From Haemaphysalis longicornis (lineage: Eukaryota > Arthropoda > Arachnida > Ixodida > Ixodidae), in contig JABSTR010001631.1 in assembly GCA_013339765.2 (NCBI GenBank), positions 1-64,000 on the forward strand: a stretch of 64,000 nt of DNA. The letters are read 5' to 3'. The notes beneath the pieces were generated by a model. The model was not told the origin of the DNA and did no database searches. It saw only the letters and a list, made by a program, of their open reading frames with translations. Of this stretch, positions 57,477 to 64,000 are shown in pieces (the first letter of the stretch is position 1; each line of letters opens with the position of its first letter). Made by a program: the position numbers and the translations under genes.

Positions 57477-58118
57477 CTATATAGGGGATGCTGTAAGCAG
57501 AGAAACCAAAGTTGAGAATGCTTCTGCTTGATCAGAGCCCCAAGAAAAAGTCGCGTTTTTTCGGAGAAGCTCGGTGAGGGGACGGGCGATAGTGGCGAAG
57601 TCCGCTATAAAGCGGCGAAAGTATGAGCACAGGCCGACAAAGCTGCGCACATCTTTGGTTGACTGCGGCTTAGGAAAGTGCTGGACGGCGCGAATTTTCT
57701 CAGGATCAGGTCTGACTCCATTGGCGCCAACAAGGTGTCCAAGAATGGTTTTTTCGAGGTGCGCGAAGCGACATTTCTTCGAGTTTAACTGAAGACCTGC
57801 CCGTCGGAACACGTCAAGTACGTCGGCAAGTCGGTGAAGGTGAGTGTCGAAATCGGGGGAAAATACGACGACATCATCTAGGTAACAGAGGCATGTGGAC
57901 CACTTTAAGCCATGTAATAGGGAGTCCATCATACGTTCGAATGTGGCGGGCGCATTGCAGAGGCCGAACGGCATGACTTTGAAATGATAGAGGCCATCTG
58001 GTGTTACAAAGGCTGTCTTCTCTCGGTCAAGGTCGTCAATCGCAATCTGCCAGAATCCGGATCGGAGGTCGATGGAGGAAGAAGTATTTTGCACCATGGA
58101 GGCAATCAAGGGCATCAT
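57477..58118 (-). pseudogene. Gypsy reverse transcriptase, palm and thumb, ends at a premature stop
   Basis: Starts after a frameshift near 58100 and reads SSIDLRSGFWQIAID (first catalytic Asp), VMPFGLCNAPATFERMM, YLDDVVVFSPDF (57884-57873, second and third Asp), GHLVGANGVRPDPEKI and SFVGLCSYFRRFI. This is a well-preserved RT palm and thumb. A TAG at 57477-57479 ends the frame exactly between RT and RNase H, where the codon before is Ile in SPI and the next residues GHFDPSA belong to RNase H. Upstream RT (fingers) is in another frame at 58118-58836. Confidence 0.9.
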
Positions 58119-58836
58119 CTATGCGGGGCAGAGGGTACACGTCTTTCTTGGTAATCTTGTTTAAGTGGCGGCAATCGACACACAAACGCCAGCATCCATC
58201 TTTCTTCTTTACTAAGACGACGGGAGAAGCCCAAGGATTCGAAGAAGGCTCTACTATATCTCTGCGGAGCATGGTGTCCACTTCCTCCTGGATGATTTTA
58301 CGTTCAGTGTGGGACACGCGGTAAGGCCTTCGGTAAATGGGGCTGGCATCGCCGGTGTTGATGCGATGTTTCACAGTGGTTGCCTTACCGAGTGGACGGT
58401 TGTCAAGGTCAAAAATGTCTCGGTAAGAGTATAGGAGATTGAGGAGCTCACCGGCGTGTGCGGGTGGTAGGTCGGTGGAAATCATCGCAGCGTAATGGTG
58501 GTCGGGTTTTGGAGTTGGTGATTCATCGTTGGAATGATGAAGGTTATCATCGACGGTCAGGGCGGCAACGTGGTAGTCTTCGAGAAGGGAAATCGTTGCG
58601 AGAGACATGCCCTCCGGTAGGAGCTGCGCAGAGGGGCCGAAGTTGATGAACGGTAGCTCAACGTGGTTGTCAATTATAGTGACCAGGGTGTGAGGCAGCG
58701 CCACATTCCGCGTGAGGAGCACCTCAACAATGGGCGAAACCTCATATACGCCGTCTGCAACAGGAGCGCTCGGTGTAAATGGGACATAAGCGGCAGAATG
58801 CGGTGCTAACGGGTGTGGTCCGCGGACACGCACCAT
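58036..58836 (-). pseudogene. Gypsy protease-RT linker and RT fingers
   Basis: Reads from the linker (VEVLLTRNVALPHTLVT) to the RT fingers: IYRRPYRVSHTERKII, SSNPWASPVVLVKKKDG, RLCVDCRHLNKITKKDVYP and LPRIDDALDCLHGAKYF. A frameshift near 58100 breaks the link to the palm. The linker word LLTRNV also identifies the older copy at 27.3 kb as the same family. Confidence 0.85.
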
Positions 58837-59178
58837 GACTTCTCCTGAATTTCATCAATCGCGGCGTCGGAACAAGGTAGCTCAAGATGGAGTAGGCCTT
58901 CGGAACAGTCAATTAGGGCAGAGTGGGCGGAAAGGAAATCAAGACCGAGAATAAGGTCATATGGGCATTTGGTCCAACACTGTGAAAAGGACAACAGTTT
59001 GTTTGTCAGCGATGTTGACACGGGCAGCACATACTCCGGCAACCGAAGGCGTACCTCCGTCAGCGACACGCACAGCACAAGAAGGGGCAGGGGTCAGTAC
59101 TTTACGAAGACGACGACGAAGGGCAGCACTCATAATAGAAATTTGCGCACCAGTGTCAATGAGGGCCTTGACGGGCAC
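58806..59178 (-). pseudogene. Gypsy retropepsin, split by a one-base shift
   Basis: ALIDTGAQISIMSAALRR carries the catalytic Asp (DTGA, about 59157-59146). The second half reads CPYDLILGLDFLSAHSALID, the conserved LGLDFL segment, in another frame; the break is near 58965 at a short run of A. The enzyme is a homodimeric aspartic protease that matures gag and pol products. It lies in a different frame from gag, so its expression would need frameshifting or it was shifted by mutation. Confidence 0.85.
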
Positions 59179-59282
59179 ACCGTCTACCTGTACTTCCAGT
59201 AAGCTATGATCAGCCGGTATCCGAAGAAGAGGATTTCGGTCTGGGGTCGAAAATGCAGCGTCACCTCCGGGAGCTGCATTTC

Positions 59283-60470
59283 TCAGTTTTCCGAGGAGGT
59301 GCGTCCGCCCGGAACCGGTGACTGGAAACGGCGAGGCTGCGGCGAGCGGGACTGGTGGCGCTGCGGAGATGGAGAACGGCTGAATCGGGAAGCGTGGACG
59401 GAAGTTTCGGCATACGGCGACGAATCGGGATTCATGAAGCGGCGAGGTCTGGCGTCGACGGAAGAAGAATCAACAGGGGGCTGTAGGCGCGACGAAAACC
59501 AGCGGGACCGGCAGTAACGGGCCACATGACAGACCCGACGGCAGTTAAAGGAAATGGGCCTATCGTCCGCTGTGCGCCATTCAGCGAGGTTTCTTGTCCG
59601 AGAGCGAGGAAAGCCGAAATCAGCCCGCGGTTCGGCGAAGGCGGAGTTGGGGCGGACATTGCGGCAATTCGCGGCGCAGGTGGTAGGAATGCCCATGGTC
59701 GCAATTTCTTGGCGCACGACGGCCTGAATAAGGGGCAGCATATGCATGCCGCTATCAGGCGCTTGGTTGGAAAGTGCTGGGGCCATTGCCGTCAGCTCCC
59801 GAGTTACGACCTGAGTGATACTTGGAGTTCGGGTAGGACTAACCTCAGCCGCCGAAGAAGGGCGTGGGGAAACGTCCTCACACGACGAAGTTGCGGCAGT
59901 GTTGGGGAGGCGGGCGTACTGTGGCGCGATGCGGCGACTTTTTGCCTGCTCGAAGCGACGGCACTCTTTAATTATTGCTTCGACCCTCGTGCAGTCCTTG
60001 CAGATAAGCAGATCGAAAGCGTCGTCGGCGATGCCCTTCAACACATTCGCTACTTTGTCGTCTTCAGACATCTGGTTTTCGGCCTTTTGACACAGTGCGA
60101 GAACGTCCTGAATGTACGCAACATACGATTCAGTAGGCGTTTGCGCACGAGACGCCAACTTGTTTTTGGCAGCGAGGCGGTTAGCTTCGGGCTGGCCGAA
60201 AATGGCGCGGAGCTTCTGCTTGAAGTCGTCCCAGCTTGTTACCGTGGCCTCATTGGTATCGAACAAAGTCTCTGCTGCGCCCCCCAAAGAATAGGAGACG
60301 TTCGCCAGCATCAAAGTGTCGTCCCAGGGGTTGTGAGAACTAACTCGCTCATACCGGCGGAGCAAGTCTTCAACGTCGAGGCTATCTGTTCCATTGAACG
60401 TACCGGGTTCTCTTGGAGGGGACACGATGACGACCGGTGCCGTGCCAACCGGTGCTTGAGTCGATGACAT
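59283..60470 (-). CDS. Gypsy gag protein, 395 codons, open
   Basis: Chosen start is the ATG at 60470 (MSSTQAPVGTAPVVIV), 90 bases below the LTR; the frame extends upstream into the LTR but without family resemblance. Residues 20-180 form a capsid-like region (FNGTDSLDVEDLLRRYERVS, LFDTNEATVTSWDDFKQKL, LASRAQTPTESYVAYIQDVL). Residues 200-300 are a Ser/Pro-rich linker. Residues 308-320 are a zinc knuckle (FNCRRVCHVARYC) whose first Cys is replaced by Ser, so RNA packaging may be impaired. The C-terminal part is Arg/Ser/Pro-rich. Gag packages element RNA in virus-like particles. It is the longest convincing open frame in the window. The older copy at 25.3 kb supports the reading. Confidence 0.9.
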   Translation of the reverse strand: MSSTQAPVGTAPVVIVSPPREPGTFNGTDSLDVEDLLRRYERVSSHNPWDDTLMLANVSYSLGGAAETLFDTNEATVTSWDDFKQKLRAIFGQPEANRLAAKNKLASRAQTPTESYVAYIQDVLALCQKAENQMSEDDKVANVLKGIADDAFDLLICKDCTRVEAIIKECRRFEQAKSRRIAPQYARLPNTAATSSCEDVSPRPSSAAEVSPTRTPSITQVVTRELTAMAPALSNQAPDSGMHMLPLIQAVVRQEIATMGIPTTCAANCRNVRPNSAFAEPRADFGFPRSRTRNLAEWRTADDRPISFNCRRVCHVARYCRSRWFSSRLQPPVDSSSVDARPRRFMNPDSSPYAETSVHASRFSRSPSPQRHQSRSPQPRRFQSPVPGGRTSSEN

Positions 60471-60559
60471 GGTCTGTAGACCGATGTGGCGACCGCTACG
60501 CAGCTCCGTGTCGGGTGAATTTGACTGATAGGGATCAGACCGCAACCTCCACCATAAGA

Positions 60560-61430
60560 TGTTACGAGGAAGGCGCAAGAAATACTGGTGTATTAGCAGG
60601 TATATACAGGAACACCAGTCTGAGTGGAAAGAGTCAGCAGTCCAGCAAGGTGGCCGCAATACGAGCGAGAGCCAAATCCTCGTCTTCCTCTTCGTTCCCT
60701 CTCAGCACTAGGCGCATAGCCGGCATGGCGCAGGCACATAGCCCCACGGTCTCTCAGGCGGCAACCATGAGGTTTCACCACATCATCCTCGTGGTGATGG
60801 AGCGTGCGGTGGAGCGTGCGGGTTCGTCATCTCCATCCTGGTCCCAGCATCGCATCGCATCGGTATCGACGCAGCCGCCAAGGGATATCAAAGCCGCGCC
60901 GGGAGGCCCCAGCCCAGCAGAGACCACCACACGACGATGTCCCCCGCCTCGTGTACCCAGCCCGAAAGACCCAAGTGATGACAACCCGAGATGAGCCGTG
61001 CCCATACAAGCCGAAGATGGATTCCCCCGCCCTTCCGTCCGACGTGGCCTTAGGACCTTTGGCGCTTCGTCGCGGTTGAAGCCATTGCTGTTGCTGGGCC
61101 AGGCATCAATCAACACCATCATCGCCATTCGTGGCGGCAAGCGATTCTTCTGCATTTCTCATCGCACACTCATCCGCATTCATTCGCCAACGGGCGTCGG
61201 CGTCGACCGGGACGCTCATTTTTGAAAGGCGGGGTGATGTCACGGGACGTGCTGGACTATCCCCGTGGCGCCATGGCCCACCACCAAGGATGGTGACGAC
61301 GAAGAAGAGCTGTGTGCGCCGCGCTGCCAGGCCGGGCTCCGTTTTGGCATTATGTAAATAGTTCTTTAACCATTATGTAAATACATCGCTTCATCGCTAC
61401 ATTGTCCTTGTCATCTGCCGCCACGTAACA
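60560..61430 (-). repeat. 5' LTR, 871 bp
   Basis: Begins (read minus) TGTTACGTGGCGG at 61430 and ends CCTCGTAACA at 60560. The last 232 bases are repeated as the 3' LTR. Together with the flanking ATAC this fixes the element borders. Confidence 0.85.
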
Positions 61431-61431
61431 A

Positions 61432-61579
61432 TACATTACACCTTTTTTTTAAACAACCGACGTGCATGCTGAACGTACTCCTTATTAGGCGTGTGCCAGG
61501 TGCGTTACATTACACCTTTTTTTTAAACAACCGACGTGCATGCTGAACGTACTCCTTATTAGGCGTGTGCTAGGTGCGT
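61432..61579 (+). repeat. 74-bp tandem duplication
   Basis: 61432-61505 and 61506-61579 are identical except for C/T at 61497/61571. Each unit starts TACATTACACC and ends GCGTGTGC followed by (C/T)AGGTGCGT. The start overlaps the Gypsy target duplication and the end overlaps the first nine bases of the hAT-like element. Confidence 0.95.
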
Positions 61580-63308
61580 AGCCAGGAATTTCTTTTCGGG
61601 GGGGGGGGTGGGGGGGGGGGGGGGGGGTGCGTGGGTCGACCAAAAGATGGGACGGGGAAATATGTAGGCAAGGCATCTTGCCCGTTGTTTCGCAAACGAA
61701 GCTTGAAATAACTGACTTTACATGCGATTTGTGTATGCTGAACGCTAACTGTAAAGCCCACCTTAAGGAGCTTAGATGGTGATGATAATGATGATCACCT
61801 AAATTCTCGTTCGCTGGTCTATGGGCAGACCACGAGCGATTACTTCGTCCGCAGACCAGGTGGTTAGGCGGATCCGTGCTCGTGAGCGTGATCATGAGTG
61901 CGCTCGTGAGTGGGGCGCGGTCCCCGAAGTTCGTCAGGCGGAAGTGGAGGCCAACACTGGGTGTTTACTATCAAGATTCTCGTGTTTTAGATTTTCCTTT
62001 AGAAAAGGGACTAATAAGTTTTCTTGTCAGCTATGAAGTACAGTCGAGCACGATTTGAAGGTTATCGTGCCAGCATCGAGCGGCCAAGCGTGCCACCAGC
62101 CCACGGTTTCGTTCCGGAACCATGAAAATCGAGATTTCGCACTCTTCACTCCCTTGTGGGCTGTTCCATGATATAACACTGGCCCACACGACTGACTTGC
62201 CACCCTTTGGGTTTCAAGCTGTACATTCGTTGTCATCAAGCACAGACTTGGACTTGGTTGCCCTTTATCTACGCCGACGATAACGAAACTTGCATGGAAT
62301 ATTTGCTAAAGCTGGTGTTCTTTCTGCTTCGTTTGAAAGAGTAGCTTTCCCGCGACAACCTTCGAATCGCAGTGGACTGCACATGCGGCGCATTCGTATA
62401 TTATGGCGGTGAAGCTAGCAAACGTGCGTCTTCGTCCTTTAAGTATTCGCCTTTTGTTATTTTTTGTGCTAGTAACGTGAGTAGTAAACTTGCGCTTAGC
62501 GGAACACCTTATTGCACTGCTGTTGAATGTTGAGCTTGTTGCACGTTTCTTAAATTTCATTATATTTCTATCTGTTAAATCGAAACAGGCATGGCTTCAG
62601 TAAAATTCCAGTTAAGCAAATACAGAATGCTGATTCTAACCAAGAGGGAGGTCAAGAAAACAGTGGAATAGTGCCAAAAAACAAAGCTCTGCAATAAGGA
62701 GAATTGTGTAGTTTTGTTGATGTGGAGGAAATACAAGATGGGCAGAGCAATGCTTTTATGCAGCAGAAATTATGGATCTGCAATTGTCAATGAAATGCGA
62801 TGTCCGGAGAAAAATAAACATATCAAGGATTGATGGTTGACTGAACAAAATGCAGCGACAAGCTCTGTCATGTGATTATACATTGAACCAGTGTAAAGAC
62901 AAGGAATGACATGCTCCCGACCACATGTAAGCCTATATGAGGCTTTTCATGTTGTTCTGCCATTTCCCGGCAGTGCTGTTCCGCCAGTGAAACAGTGGGG
63001 CTGTTTCGATCGGCTCGCGGCAGGTTCCCGGCGCTTGTTGGTGATCCGGCGCGAAATACAGCCGGGCTGTATATATTGACAGGTACAGCATCTGGAGCGG
63101 GCGCAGGGATCAGACGTTGACGTAGCCCTTGTTTTCAGCTTTATATGAGCAAGAATGTCCTTAAAACTACAGGTTCCGCGCCTGCAGGCGACTTCAGGCG
63201 GCTTTTCAGGCTACTTAAACTGCACCCCAGCCTTGGCATGAAACATTAGGGGGGGGGGGGGGGGGGGGGCACGGGTTCGGTGGGCCCCGCTTCCCGGCTA
63301 CGCCCCTG
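61571..63308. mobile_element. Non-autonomous hAT-like DNA transposon, 1.74 kb, with 8-bp target duplication
   Basis: Termini TAGGTGCGTAGCCAGGAA (61571) and, read inward from the other end, CAGGGGCGTAGCCGGGAA (63308), the latter the hAT-type CAGGGGCG terminus. The flanks carry the 8-bp duplication GCGTGTGC (61563-61570, 63309-63316), the length typical of hAT insertions. Long G tracts lie just inside both ends (about 61597-61627 and 63249-63270). No transposase motif was found inside, so it depends on a full-length relative. Confidence 0.85.
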
Positions 63309-63316
63309 GCGTGTGC

Positions 63317-64000
63317 TCATTCTTTCTTGCATCCACCACATTCGAGTCGTCACGTTGATTTGGGAATGCTGGAATCCAGCATATGCTGGCAAGATATGAG
63401 AGCTTGAACACAACCCACTTGCCCGCAATGAGTTTTCAAAGATCTCCACCACCTGAAGGTACTGAAGTGAGATGTAAGCTTTGCCCGAAAACCATACCAG
63501 ATAAGGGTACCAAATCATAGTTATGGGTCTGGCTCGCCCATTTACGTGTTTTGAACGAAAAAAGTGCCATTTAAAAGTGACACGTCGTTCTCTGCCGATT
63601 TATGATGCCTGATTAAGTTTGTGGGCATAAATTTAGCAGCTTGCTCACATGTCTAACGTGTATGTGTGCTTGTTGAGTGAAGTAGGTAAAAATTGAAAGG
63701 TTTGATTGTAGTTGTGTATAGATTACCTACATTGTTTTCATTCCTAGACAAGAAAAATTGAGGTAACCCTGCCATTTGTCTCTGCATTGCTGCATTTTAT
63801 TATGCTCGTATGATTCGCAGAACCTGCAGGTGTTCAGCTGCTTGTTAAAGAAGAAATGAACAATGGTACAAAAAGACGAGCATCTACTAAATAAAAATCT
63901 TCACAATCGAAGGATGCTAACGGTCCACCTACCAACTTGCGCCCTGCATTGTTTCTGCTGGCTGGAGCGGCGCATGGGGCATTTTTCAGCTTCTTGAAGT
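63317..64000. other. No recognisable gene
   Basis: Anonymous AT-rich sequence. The pre-insertion flank resumes at 63317 (TCATTCTTTCTTGC). Confidence 0.35.

Larger units (their letters stand above)
55492..61430 (-). mobile_element. Gypsy LTR retrotransposon, nearly complete, 5.94 kb, with target duplication
   Basis: Minus-strand element with ends TGTTACG (55492) and CGTAACA (61430) and the 4-bp duplication ATAC on both sides (55488-55491, 61431-61434). In element order from 61430 down: 5' LTR (61430-60560), a presumed primer-binding site TGGTGGAGGTTGCGG, gag, retropepsin, reverse transcriptase, RNase H, integrase with zinc finger, core and GPY-type end, a G-rich primer tract (CCAGGGGGT read minus, about 55740-55731), and a shortened 3' LTR (55730-55492). 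Gag is open. Pol has frameshifts near 58965, 58100, 56105 and 55960 and a stop at 57477, so the copy is inactive. It shares its family with the older element at 24.9-29.5 kb. Confidence 0.9.

Overview
The window looks like nuclear DNA of a hard (ixodid) tick. The reasons are indirect: very high transposon density, several tRNA-derived SINE families whose body resembles the tick SINE called Ruka, retroelements of the Gypsy, I-like, CR1-like, RTE and Penelope types, a spliced caspase-type exon, and no bacterial or viral gene organisation. The species cannot be named from the sequence alone. Almost every long reading frame is transposon debris or chance.

Layout. 1-1.9 kb: a minus-strand LINE (ORF1 with zinc knuckles, then the start of an endonuclease ORF2 running off the left edge). 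2.19-2.36 kb: one well-formed minus-strand exon of a caspase (N-terminal part of p20), the only convincing host gene piece. 4-7.7 kb: a SINE, a GC-rich segment with four TGACGTCA palindromes, an E-box and a TATA-like site, and a perfect hairpin. 8.3-11.8 kb: a decayed Gypsy element (minus) split in its protease by a 5'-truncated LINE (plus). 13.6-17.1 kb: a LINE (minus) that has lost its endonuclease. 17.1-17.7 kb: a Penelope-like GIY-YIG fragment. 18.6-19.5 kb: two SINEs. 20.5-22.0 kb: a CR1-like LINE (minus).

24.9-29.5 kb: an old Gypsy element (plus, 4-bp target duplication) that has lost reverse transcriptase and RNase H, contains a tRNA-like repeat, and has an RTE element inserted with a 9-bp duplication. 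30.9-35 kb: a CR1-like fragment, a second copy of the tRNA-like repeat and a PIF1/Helitron helicase remnant. 35.3-38.6 kb: a compound satellite locus. 38.7-42.8 kb: several SINEs and an RTE copy. 44.2-46.0 kb: a short non-autonomous LTR element with a 4-bp target duplication. 48.6-50.5 kb: LTR-like sequence followed by a gag remnant (plus). 52.8-53.0 kb: a palindromic cluster of a decamer.

55.5-61.4 kb: the best preserved element, a 5.94-kb Gypsy retrotransposon (minus) with TG/CA ends and a 4-bp target duplication, an open gag, a broken pol and two LTRs of very different length. It abuts a 74-bp tandem duplication and a 1.74-kb hAT-like non-autonomous DNA transposon with an 8-bp target duplication (61.6-63.3 kb).

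I found no CRISPR array, rRNA, functional tRNA gene or bacterial operon. The genes do not work together as a pathway. The window is best read as intron or intergenic space of a host locus (caspase side at the left edge) filled by layered insertions whose relative order can partly be read. I do not see a clear new biological system. The most unusual points are the caspase exon with a LINE in its intron, the asymmetric LTR pair, the hAT terminus copied by the tandem duplication, the compound satellite, and the decamer palindrome cluster.
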